This document shows positions 47,250 to 57,234 of a stretch of 64,000 bases of DNA, piece after piece. Positions within the stretch are counted from its first letter, which is position 1; each line of letters begins with the position of its first letter. A program made the position numbers and the translations under genes. The stretch is from Sphagnum compactum (taxonomy: Eukaryota > Bryophyta > Sphagnopsida > Sphagnales). The stretch is from the NCBI GenBank assembly GCA_965153455.1, contig OZ234500.1:744001-808000 (forward strand), in the 5' to 3' direction. The notes beneath the pieces were generated by a model. The model was given only the letters and a program-made list of their open reading frames with translations. It was not told the origin of the DNA and ran no database searches.

Positions 47250-47684
47250 TCACAGAATCATTTGAGCAGAAGAACCTCGACGACACTCGTTAAGCATATC
47301 AACGTAGAACTGGCACTTCGCAATATCACTGCCGTTGGCATTCAGACAATCCTGAAAAGCCTTGGACTGGTTCGCACACGAATCCACGGACCCCGAAGAC
47401 GCGACCGGCGCTGCAGACCCTGATCCCTCCTGTTGCGCATATTCGTGCTGAACGGTGCGCGGTCCCATGACGGAATCCACGGCTCTATGCGCCACGGCAC
47501 TCCCTGTCCCGAACGCCATTCCTTGCGCGATGGTGCTAGCCAAGCCTCCAAGCATCGATCCTCCACCGCCACTCTGCTGCATGGGCGCCGGAGGCGGGGC
47601 GTTATGCACCGGTGCTGGCGGAGGTGCACGACGCCCCACCGGGCGAGATGGAGCCCGTCCTCCTGCGCTCCTTTGACGAGGCAT
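47250..47684 (-). CDS. Twin CX9C mitochondrial protein (MIX17 / CHCHD2-CHCHD10 type)
   Basis: The 144-residue protein starts at ATG 47684. The frame stays open upstream to 47876, but only this ATG gives the family N-terminus. Layout: a basic, Pro/Ala-rich N-terminus (1-40), then a Gly/Ala-rich hydrophobic stretch (42-72, GSMLGGLASTIAQGMAFGTG) as in CHCHD2/10. After a linker comes a CHCH domain with C103-x9-C113 and C124-x9-C134, the twin CX9C motif that forms two disulfides through the Mia40/Erv1 relay in the intermembrane space. It matches plant At5g64400-type proteins in order and length. Family members act at MICOS and complex IV and also in stress-linked transcription; the role here is inferred from homology. 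No intron interrupts it. Confidence 0.93.
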   Translation of the reverse strand: MPRQRSAGGRAPSRPVGRRAPPPAPVHNAPPPAPMQQSGGGGSMLGGLASTIAQGMAFGTGSAVAHRAVDSVMGPRTVQHEYAQQEGSGSAAPVASSGSVDSCANQSKAFQDCLNANGSDIAKCQFYVDMLNECRRGSSAQMIL

Positions 47685-47900
47685 TTTCTTTGTTTGTTTG
47701 TTTGTTTGTTTCAAGCCGCTTGCAAAAGTGAAGAGAAGTTGAATACCTAGAACAAAATGCACAAGAAAGAAACAAGCGAGAGCCCACGACAAGCACCCCC
47801 CTGTCAAATCCACACGCGATGGACGACAACAGGAAATGCGCACCACCACAAGAGTGCGAAAACAGACTTGAATCAAACCCTAACCCTAATTTTCTCTTCT
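47685..47900 (-). promoter_or_regulatory. 5' region of the CX9C gene: (CAAA)n leader tract and telo-box
   Basis: Directly before the ATG on the coding strand lies a (CAAA)n tract (complement of the tttg repeats at 47691-47713), an open, unstructured leader. At 47875-47890 is aaaccctaaccctaat, a double telo-box about 190 bp upstream of the start. Confidence 0.65.
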
Positions 47901-47965
47901 TTTTGCAAGCCAAGGGAAAGAATCTTTTTGCACATAAAAAGGAACCGAAGTTTCTAGTAACAAGC

Positions 47966-48076
47966 AGTGACATTTTAGTGTAATATATGTCACAATAATT
48001 TAAATAAATAAATAAGTACCCCAGAGTGACGTTTTAATGTAATATATGTCACAATAAACAAAAAATAAGTACCCCG
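47966..48076. repeat. Direct repeat, ~55 bp, two copies
   Basis: The sequence agtgacattttagtgtaatatatgtcacaata...aaataagtaccccag at 47966-48025 is repeated as gagtgacgttttaatgtaatatatgtcacaataaac...aaataagtaccccgg (48026-48077). A related piece (aggtaccccc, tttgtcacaataaacatcac) recurs at 48805-48835. Confidence 0.8.
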
Positions 48077-48086
48077 GGTTGATATT

Positions 48087-48107
48087 GGGGGGGGGGGGGG
48101 GGGGGGG
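48087..48107 (+). repeat. 21-base G homopolymer
   Basis: Twenty-one uninterrupted G residues next to the direct repeat. The length is likely unstable and may be mis-sequenced. Confidence 0.9.
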
Positions 48108-48271
48108 TATTAGCTGAGATTGCAAATGGGGAGAGGCAATTTTATGAGTAAAAATTTCATCCAGCCAATGGGTGGGCTACTAATGGGTCCTCCCTTCTTT
48201 TCTTTGTGGGGATATGGGGAGGATAAGAATTTTTTTTGGGGAGGGAAAGCAAACAAATATTTTGCAACATG

Positions 48272-48317
48272 CATAGTGATTGTCCACTCTCCATGTGGAG
48301 AGTGGACAATCACTATG
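48272..48317. repeat. Near-perfect hairpin: 22-bp arms, 2-base centre
   Basis: The arm from catagtgattgtccactc to tcca (48272-48293) is the exact reverse complement of 48296-48317, separated only by tg. Outside the arms the complementarity resumes after a 2-base slip (catg on the left, tgcatg on the right). Such a long perfect palindrome is far beyond chance and recent enough not to have decayed. Confidence 0.95.
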
Positions 48318-49075
48318 TGCATGAATAGGTAAGGGGAGGGATGAGAAGGTTAGAGGGTGAGGGTTGCAACTTTGTTTTGGGTTGTTTGTTTTGTACAAGA
48401 TGAGACGTTTCAAAAATGTTGCAAGTGAAAGATTCAGAAAAATTGTTGGAAGCTTTGGGGGGAGGATTTTTTTCATTTTTTTTCTGTTCCTAACATGTTC
48501 CTTTCAAGTTCCCAATGGGTTTTTATTACATTCTCAATATGTTCCGTAGGTTCCTTAGATGTTCCCCAAGGGTGTTCCCGATAGCACCTCACTTTAATCC
48601 TATATGTTTTGGCCAAAGGCTTCCCCTTCTCACCTATATAGGTGGGCCGAAAGGGGAGGCATTCCATCTTTCCATAGAATATTCTATTTTGGGGAACCTT
48701 CACAGTTTCAATTTTTTTTAGGATGGGCCAATTAAATTGGCTCATTGTCCAAAAATAAGTTGGACTTATGAAGCACCTCCAACTAATTAATATGAAACAA
48801 AATAGGTACCCCCAATTTGTCACAATAAACATCACATATTATACATTGTAATGTATGAAATCATAAAGTTTATTTCACACATGTGTCGTGGGTCATAACC
48901 TTTTCGTGAAAAAAATCGTTTTTTTTTCTGCACTATTATTTTATTTTATTAAACCAGAATCCACCCAACTTCGAAACAAGGATCATGATAAAATCGATGG
49001 CTGGAACCATCACATGGAAGACAAAAAGGAAGGCCAAAAGACACACAATTTGCAAAAACCAAAGAAGGGAGAAAG
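48318..49075. other. No gene recognised
   Basis: It contains repeated gttcc words (48485-48575) and a shorter imperfect inverted repeat (gcttccccttctcacctata versus tataggtgggccgaaaggggaggc, 48609-48652). The frame at 48473-48835 (minus) is unrecognised. Confidence 0.45.
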
Positions 49076-52000
49076 CTAGTCCCTCTTGTGATAGGAAGTT
49101 ATCTCACCCACATCCCTTTTAATGTCACTTGCATGCAAATCATGAAGTCTAATAGTAATAAGAGGTCTAAAACAAGCATATTTTGCCAATGCAATCTTCC
49201 TCTTTATATTATAAACTAAAGCACATTGAAGAGCAATACTAACACACTGCCTAAAAAATTGAATGCAAAAAGACAAGGATAAATGACCTCTCGATTGCCT
49301 ATCGTGGAAAAGATAAACACACTCCCTGATGAAACAATCCATATCACACCTAGGTGCACCATGCACCTCCATGGCCATCGAAATAAAGTGGTGGCCTTCA
49401 TGATGTCTTCTATACTTGCGAATCTTAACAATGGCGTTAAATTTCGCAATTACACCTACTAGTCAACTAGTCACATTTGTAGCCACCATCTCCCATGTCG
49501 GGTCAGTAACCACCACATCGACAACAAAGATTTGGTCCTCACAAATCATGTAGAGATCAACTCGTAATGAAATTCCTAACATAAAGGCGTACCATCGTTA
49601 TCTCCATACATCATGCCCACTCTCTCAAGTGAAGGCATACATGACGTCTCTAATGGCATCATGTGTGACTATTTGTTGACCTCCAAATGCACATGTTAAA
49701 TGCGTGCTAAATGCATTTAACCCGTCCACACTCACATGTGAGAAAACTAGATGCCGAAGGTTGAATAAAATTGAAACGAAAACACAACACTAAGGTGAAA
49801 ATAAAATGTGTGATGTGGAACAAACAGATAGATGGCTTAGCAATCAACCATAGCCCCGCCCTGTTGTCCAAACAAGAATGCGGACTTTGGGTGCTGAAAA
49901 AATGGAATCATCCTTCAAAATAAACTTAAAAGATGCATCGTGGTGAATGTCCATCAAAGAAGCTTGTAAACCTAGGGCACTGGTAACTACCAAACTCTCA
50001 AAAAAAGGGTGCATCTCTCTAGTTGCAGGAGGAAGGCTATCCCAAATTGCACAAAAGCATGACTGAAGGAGGTGGGGGCCCCCCTCAACCTGAGAAACAT
50101 ACTCCTCCAAGACGGGTCTAACGAAAATATGAAACTTGGAGCACAGATACAGAGCCACCAAAGCCCAACTCCTTAGAAAAGCATATGGGGCACAAACCTC
50201 CATAGATAAAAGGCCTATACCACCAAAAAATATTGGTAATCGAGCCTGATGCCTCACTAAAAGGCCCTGAATAGACTCCCATGACCTTAAACCCATAATG
50301 TCCCTACATGCATGTATAATTTTCCTATCAAAACCCACCAAAAAAGACAAGAAGGAAAAAGAAGGAAATATTGTCCAAGTGAAATAAGAAGGTTGATGAA
50401 CCACACATGGGGACAAAATGCCCAAAGCAATTTGTATGTCTCCCAAAAGAAGAAGGTGATATGTGCCACATCCCGAAATAAAGCCTCATAAAAAAAATGC
50501 ATGACAAAGTCCTAAAAACTCACTAACACACCTAAAATGTGCAAATCATTTATGACCAAAGTGCAGCCCTAAGGAATTTCTATGTTTGAAAAAATCCCTG
50601 ATGGACTCCAAAGCTTGCACTTTAACACCTTAACCTTAAGCCCAACTAGGGCTAATTAGGTTGAAAGGTGGTTAAAAGCAAGGATAATTTCGTTCAAAGG
50701 GCCCACGATGTGAGTATCGTCCACTAAGGATGGAAAGGCACAGTTAAGGGCTCTCGTAATGGTCTTTAAGAATGTTCAATAGTGGGCTTAGGCAAATAAA
50801 AGACCTCTTAAAGGGTCACCCTACCTCGTGCCTGAAGATGATTCAATAATGGGGATTCCTTCCTCATGTTGCCCATGATGGTAGAAAAGATAATAATGAG
50901 CACCATGAAACATCTTGGTAAAAGGGACAATGTTAGCGAAAGGTCCCCTAGCATCTTGTAATTCTCTAAAAGTAGTAGCTCCAAAAATGTTATTAAAAAC
51001 ATTTTCAACATCAACTTGCATCACGACCCAATCAAGGTGGAAGTCAAGGAGGGCTTTGATACCAAAAAGGATGGTTTCACAACCTCCAAAGGTCGATACC
51101 TTGAATTAATGGGAGGATAATTGCTCCTGAAACGACCTCCAAAACTATAGGATAATGGAACAACTAATAAATTGAAGAAACACTTCGCCTACGGTAATAG
51201 AATGAAGACTTCCAGTGTCCTTTGCTAATGCCACCAATCTATTAATCCCCAACATTAAGGCCATCGACTTAAGGATATCCCTACGGGCAACAACAGCCAC
51301 AACCTAGAATAATTTCGAAAACCTTGAAGATGGGTTCTCCGGTATGAAGCATCCCGAGAAATGTTCATAAACCATCCCAAATAGCCCACCCAAAAACAAA
51401 TGGGAGGTAACGGCTAAAACATGTCCAAACAACGTCTTATCCAAGACAAAATGTATGTTTTGGCTAATAGTAAAAAATAAGAGGAAGGAGATGGTTTGAT
51501 GGAAAGGGGTGTAGTTGACACAGAGTTGCAACAGTGTCCTCTGAAGGAATAATTGGCACCATGGGCTGAAGGATTTTAACAGCGCGACTATATTTTCTGG
51601 CTTTACCCAAAATCAGACATTGGCAAAGACAAATGGTCAAAGAATTGTCCAATGAACGATGGGAATGGGGAATACGTGAGGCATGAGAGGACTCCTTTTG
51701 AAAAAAAGGTTAATTGCTCGCCATAAACCTCTTAAGGTGGGCAAAAACCTTTTGTTGACCTAAGTGACCTCCTTGAGTATAGTGCAAACACCGATGTGGC
51801 AACAAGAAGAGAAAAAACCATGTTGATTCATCTATCGGATCTCGAGCAATTCAATCAAGGGGTAAGTGAAAAGCCTGCCTAACCTCGTCTTGGATGGTTC
51901 GAGGGATCCTATGAAACAATTGAAAGCACGCGAAACAAGCTTCAAACAAACCCAAGATGAAGCCAAATTGAACCTAAAGCCAACTTCAAGAGGCACGAAT

Positions 52001-52190
52001 AATATAACCAGGGTGCAACACAAGAAAGAAGACACCTACAAAAATAACTTGGCTAGCTTGGGAAACAAGGCTAGCATGAAGGTGAACACTCTTGACATGC
52101 CTCGAGAGGCCACCTGAAGTGTAAAGGCCAAAGCAATGGGGACAAGGGACATCATGAACCGATAGAGGACACAAAAAAGGAGCCATACAA
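49076..52190 (-). mobile_element. Decayed non-LTR retrotransposon with C2H2 finger, reverse transcriptase and probable restriction-like endonuclease
   Basis: Read on the minus strand, the pieces fall in the order of a single-ORF, RLE-type (R2-like) element. Near 52165-52100 is a C2H2 finger, CPHCFGLYTSGGLSRHVKSVH. Then come the region before the RT and the fingers (TVGEV, then FGGCETILFGIKALLDFH near 51095-51040), and the palm VQVDVEN-type segment MQVDVENVFNN (51020-50988). The GTR-stop-GDPL segment follows near 50825, VDDTHIVGP near 50730 (catalytic Asp pair), and the thumb (LPIFFGGIGLLSMEVCAPY, in the long open piece 50446-49844). C-terminal to this is LRVDLYMICEDQIFVVDVVVTDP near 49580, with IRKYRRHHEGHHF downstream, resembling a PD-(D/E)XK nuclease core. 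The frame ends at 49076-49078. Many stops and frameshifts make it inactive. The ends are not defined. Confidence 0.8.
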
Positions 52191-53635
52191 AAAAAATCTA
52201 CACCCAAAACACTAGGACACAAAAGTTCAATCAATCCCCTAAAATAAATAAATAAATAAATAAATCAAAGCAAAAAAAAAACATTTTCTTGGAATGTGTT
52301 AGCAGTGGTGAGCCTGAAGCACCACCCAAAACGCACAATGGACTTTGCTCCCACTACTCTTTCAGTCTATGTGCTCCATCGCACCTATTTTCTTGTTGAT
52401 TAGGTTACTATTTTTTTGGTACACTTCATTGTGATGGTTGGTTGGTGTTTGATAGGTGCAAGCAAAGAAGTTCATGGGCCATGGTGGACATTAACATCGC
52501 TATTTCCAAATGAAGCTTTGACAACGTGCATCTTCCTTCTTTCATCTTCCAAACATTCGTTGCACCTCACTTGTTTTTTAGTTCCCTTTTGATCATCGTT
52601 TCCTCCACTCACCCATTCTATAATTCTCTATAGATCTACATTGCCATTGCTTCTGTCTTATCTTCTACCTTGGTACTAGCAACAACAACAAGTTCCCAAG
52701 CTTCCAAAATTAGAATACCAAAAGAAAAATTAACAAGCAAAATTGCAAGAAAAAAAGTAAAAAAAAACAACTTGGTCCACCCAACTTGCCTTGATTGGAT
52801 GCATTAAGCACATTTTGAACAATCACAGAAGAAAGCGCCCTAAGTCATAATTTGGCATGATGAAATGTGCAAGAGGTGTTGGTGCCATTGAAGTCATTTG
52901 ATTTCCAAGTCATTAATTGCAAAAGGCCTTCAACTTTGTGGCACACAACACCATGTGTCCATCTTGAAGTTATTTGCAAAATAGTATTTAAAGAACATGA
53001 GCAATTGCACACATGCACAAATTGCGACCAAGTTTCTTTTCCTTTGGTTTGGATGCCAACATTCTATCATGTTTTGTGGAATGATAGTTTTTGGGAAAAA
53101 AAAATTAATGTGACATAAAATGGATAGACTAGAACAATATACAATTCAAAAAAAGCAAGATTCCCAAAGGAAGATAACTCGAGCAATTCCAACATTCGAA
53201 AAGATGAACGCATGAATGAGTGGACCAAAAATGGTAGATGATAATAATTTTGTAAGTTCCTTTCCTTTGTATTTTGTCAAACACAAATATCACAAAATAG
53301 GGAGGGAATGATAATCCATCAATTTCAAGAAATGTTTTCATTTATGGATGGTCCAAAATTTAATTAGAATTCACTATTTTGTACAAGTGTCACAAATTCA
53401 AAATAAAATACATTTTTTTCAAAATGATATGAATTTTTTAATGTCAATAATGATCATTAAAAGTTCATAATTAGAATTTTATAAAAATACATTTATAAAA
53501 AGGAGAGCTAATGCTTTGAAGAACCAAGCTTTTTTTTAATTGTAAAGTTATTTTTTAATTCATGGGTATGGCCAAGGAGAAGAAGAATCTCTCCATTGTG
53601 GGTATACATGACAATTTGGAATATCACTAAATATG
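52191..53635. other. No gene recognised
   Basis: It starts with a (taaa)n run at 52237-52264 that may mark the 5' boundary of the retroelement. The 83-codon frame at 52867-53118 has several Cys and His but no regular finger spacing. Confidence 0.45.
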
Positions 53636-53638
53636 GTG

Positions 53639-53762
53639 CATTCAAGAGATTCCACCCTTCTCCCTAAGCTTCTTAGGGTCGACTGCTCTTTCAAATGTAT
53701 TCGAGAGATTCCACCCTCCTCCCTAAGCTTCTTAGGGTCAACTGCTCTTTCAAAGGCATTCC
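53639..53762. repeat. Direct tandem duplication, 62 bp, two copies
   Basis: The sequence cattcaagagattccacccttctccctaagcttcttagggtcgactgctctttcaaatg is followed immediately by an almost identical copy (53701-53762). Each copy contains the inverted repeat ccctaagcttcttaggg. Confidence 0.9.
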
Positions 53763-53846
53763 AGTGGCACATAGAACACCAGCAAATAGTCTACAAAGTT
53801 CCCAATGATATGTGGCAGTGTAGTAGGTGCCAATTGTGAATCACAT

Positions 53847-53872
53847 AAACCCTAAACCCTAAACCCTAAACC
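53847..53872 (+). repeat. Interstitial telomere repeat, (AAACCCT)x3.7
   Basis: Three perfect plant heptads plus aaacc lie between unrelated sequences. It is followed by a local duplication of aatggctattg(g/a)tcagacc (53878-53898 and 53929-53945). Confidence 0.95.
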
Positions 53873-53879
53873 GGATAAT

Positions 53880-55020
53880 GGCTATTGGTCAGACCTGGCT
53901 CGTGCCGATTGTCAATTACATCAGAAAAATGGCTATTGATCAGACCAGCTTGCATCCACCCACTGCTCGGACTGGTTCACCCAATAGCCATTACTGGAGC
54001 AGATACAAAAAAAAATCACCCTGGAAATAGCTCTTGCAATCCATGTCTAAGACAGGAGGAAAGTCTGTATCTGACCTTTACCTTTTCCAAGCTTGTTGAC
54101 ACTGGAGAGATTTGCCTAGAGAGACCCCTTTCATAACTACCATGGCTTTGCACATTTGCAGGCCAAGGTTCAGGGTACAGATAGTAGGATACACCATGTG
54201 ATTCTTTGTGTTGTCCTAGAGCACAAAGAAAATCCTAGTTTCAGACCAGAGACCCAATTGCAATATTCATTACGCCATGAAACAGATTGAGTCATAATGG
54301 GTGCGGAGAAGGGTTCTTATTACCTTTTAAGTATCTGTCTGGCTACCTGACTTCCTCCAAGCCATAGCTCATTACACACAAACCAGTTTCTGCATTGTAA
54401 AACAAGCTACTCATCATGCAAATTTGCGTCCACAACTCAATGGCAACTTCAAAAGTTCAAACCCAGTGAAAGTGCTAAAATAGCAAATGTTGTTCCATGA
54501 TGAAGTTCTCAAAAAACATCCCAAGTAAGTTCATTTGGGTAGGCATTTCCTTTGTGTTTTTCTCAAACACACAAGGATGATTAGGTATTTCAGCGACAAC
54601 AATATCCATTGATTTCAAGCAATTTTTTTTCTGCCTATGACAACATTGCTGTGTTCATTCACAAGCCATGAGTCTCAATATTGTGTTCACAAGACTTGCA
54701 CACTCCACACAACAACGTGAGAGAGAATTAAAAGAGACTGCAATTTAAGCAAAGATGAAAGCATGCACTTTTTTTCAAGTACAAAAGTCGTTTCACAAAA
54801 TGAAAAAAAAACCTTGAGATGGGCTAATCAAAGCTCCGACTACGTATGTAATATCTTTTTTGTCTGGAAGGTGATGTTTAGATGAGCACTTAGAATATAG
54901 TCTTTGCAGAAGCAAGTTATGCTTTCTTTCCAACTGCATTTTCGTTCTTCCTATACTTTATAATCCTCATAGAAAAAACACTAGTATAATAATAAGTGTG
55001 AACCTCAGTACCTACTTATG
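53880..55020. other. No gene recognised; distal 3' flank of the LTP-like gene
   Basis: Balanced to AT-rich sequence with no convincing frame. Confidence 0.45.
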
Positions 55021-55024
55021 TTGT

Positions 55025-55520
55025 GTAGAGTGACATTGCAGCAGAGTTCTTAGAAATCACTGCCTGGGTGAGCAAGTTCAGCTGAAGGAAAAACTGGCAT
55101 TGCATCAGGGTTCTTACTAGAAATCCACTGCCCGGGTGAGCAAGATCAGCTGAAGGATTTGAAGCTGACATTGCATCAGGGTTCTTACTCGAAATCACTG
55201 CCTGGGTGAGCAAGATCAGCTGAAGGATTTAAAGCTGACATTGCAGCAGGAGTTCTTACTAGAAATCACTGCCTGGGTGAGCAAGATCAGCTGAAGGATT
55301 TAAAGCTGACATTGCAGCAGGAGTTCTTACTAGAAATCACTGCCTGGGTGAGCAAGATCAGCTGAAGGAAAAGTTGACATTTCATCAGAGTTCTTACTAG
55401 AAATCACTGACTGGGTGAGCAAGATCAGCTGAAGGATTTAAAGCTGACATTGCAGCAGAGTTCTTACTAGAAATCACTGCCTGGGTGAGTAAGATTGGCT
55501 GAAGGAAAAGCTGACATTTT
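55025..55520 (-). repeat. ~70-bp tandem array, seven copies, derived from the end of the LTP-like CDS
   Basis: The landmark cactgcctgggtgagca recurs at about 55058, 55127, 55196, 55267, 55338, 55405 and 55475 (spacings 67-71 bp). Each unit on the minus strand reads through tccttcagctgatcttgctcacccaggcagtgatttctagtaagaac-c-gctgcaatgtcagc. The 55475 copy is the in-frame end of the membrane-anchored LTP-like protein, including its stop. The other six lie downstream of the stop and would sit in the 3' UTR. Confidence 0.92.
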
Positions 55521-56689
55521 AGTCTCCAGTAGTGCAGCAGCAGCTGCCTTCTTAGCCTTCCATCTCTTATGCACAACGAAAGCCGCCGTCACAGCTATGC
55601 CCACATAGGTTAAAGCCAACAGCACTGCAAGCCAGATGGCTGTTGTCTTGTACTCTGCCACTTTAGCAACTGCAAGAAACCAATTTGCCAAAACAAAACA
55701 ATCAAGACATCAGTAATTGTACTCATCTCTGGAGAAAAAATCAGACTTGAAGAACAACAACAAGAAATCATTAGAAGATCATTGCAAGCAACCCCAAGAA
55801 CATCAAAGCTGATCTGCACTAGTTTGTAAGAAGCTTTGTAGCTGGGAAGCAGCTGGAAGCTGGTTCTTCCAGAAGCTGCTACTGGGGGACAAGAAAAGAA
55901 AATTCCAGAGAACAAGTTTATATATGAAGGACCCAATTGCAAGAAGAGGAGCTTGCAGTTGATGAGCTATAGAATGGGAAATGGCATGAGCTTGGAAAAC
56001 AGAACAAAAAAAAAAAGCTTCAGCTGGTACAGCAGCAGCAGCAGCAGCTTCTTCTTGTTGTACTGACCAAGATGGAAGCGAGGTCCTCCGCGAGCAGTCC
56101 AGAATGGTCGATCCATCCAGTCCGGTCGGGTGTATGTGCGATTGACCAAGTATTGAGTACAAGTCTGGCACAAATCCGTGGTGACATTGCAGAAGCTGGC
56201 CAGGCGTTTCTGTTGTGTGATGTTGACCATGCGAGGTGGGTAGAAGGTGACTTTGCAGAAGCAAGCAGGCAGTCCACTGGAGACGTTGCTCACGCTTCCA
56301 CAACAGTCGGCTGAGGGTGTGGTTTCCTCATCCAGCAGAAACGGCAAGCATAGCTCCATCTGGCTTACCATGCTCTCGCCTTCGAAATGTGGACAGGATT
56401 CAAAGGAAACCATGGAAGTGTTTGGAAATGAGCATGCGGGTACAGCAATAGCAACAGCAGCAGCAGCAGCAGCAGCTGTTGTTGTTGCTGTTGTTGCAAC
56501 GATGTCTTCAGCTCCTGCTGCTACAAACACAACATGACCCATCATGGCTAGTGCCACACTGACTGCAAACATCAGCATTGTTGTTGTGGCAACTGCGTCT
56601 TGTCGAGTCCCGGCCCGATGATCAGTAGCTGCTCCCGTTCTCTGCTGCATCATCATGCTCCTCTTCCTCTTCATCATGGACGACGACAT
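55467..56689 (-). CDS. Membrane-anchored 8-cysteine LTP-like protein, two exons
   Basis: Exons 56689-56068 and 55669-55467 join in phase 1 across a 398-bp intron, giving 274 residues. A hydrophobic segment at about 36-58 acts as a signal peptide or anchor. An Ala/Thr-rich stretch (64-84) includes a GCA-repeat Ala run. The lumenal or external domain has the nsLTP pattern C99-x14-C114-x14-C129-C130-x12-C143-F-C145-x21-C167-x6-C174, plus extra Cys at 86 and 177 and several N-glycosylation sequons. Exon 2 supplies a membrane helix (about 217-239, IWLAVLLALTYVGIAVTAAFVV) and a Lys-rich tail, so it is a type I membrane form and not the usual GPI-anchored LTPG. The start is the ATG after a possible 5'-UTR acceptor (tttgtgcag); an in-frame ATG four codons upstream (56701) is the alternative. 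Lipid binding is inferred from the fold only. Confidence 0.85.
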
Positions 56690-57234
56690 CACCGCCTGCA
56701 CAAAGATTATACTCCAACTTCTGCTGCTGCTGCTGCTCCTCCTCCTCCTCCTTTCAACAAGTTACAATTTGTCTTTCTTCAAGCATTCAGCTGCTGTTTG
56801 CAAGCTCTGATCCCAGCTGCACAGCGCCACTAGATGTCGTTTATCAATCGTGGTACTTTCCAGCAACAGCAGCTCAACAGCTCTTTCTTGTTTTCTTCTT
56901 CAACATCAACTACAATGCAGCTAGATTATTACCAAGCTGCTGCTGCTGAGTGATCACTATTAGCTTGGCTACAAATTATATATCAAACTTCTCCTGCAAC
57001 AAATGCAAAACGAAACAATCAAAAACTCTGGACACAAACAACACAAGAGCTCATCACTGGACTTGGAGCTCCACTCACCAACAACAACCAGTTCACAATT
57101 GGGGAAGAAGAAAGAGCTAGTCCATACACCACTTGGGTTGTTGTTTTTTATGCACAGAAACTGTTGCAACTTCTTCCAACTGCTGCACAGTAGTTAGTAG
57201 TAGTAGTGCAGCAACTAGAAAATATCCCTGTAAA
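56690..57234 (-). promoter_or_regulatory. Probable 5' UTR and promoter of the LTP-like gene
   Basis: GCA/GGA triplet runs (complement of ctgctgctgctgctgctcctcctcctcc, 56722-56752) and CAA/CAG-rich sequence extend upstream of the start. This is typical of a structured, GC-richer leader. A cttgtgcag-like acceptor just before the start suggests a 5'-UTR intron. No TATA box was identified with confidence. Confidence 0.35.

Noticed and set aside
47342-47973. Other frames over the CX9C gene (95, 105 and 123 codons)
   Set aside because: The CX9C frame has a complete known domain; the rest are its shadows. The upstream extension of the true frame to 47876 lacks family similarity.
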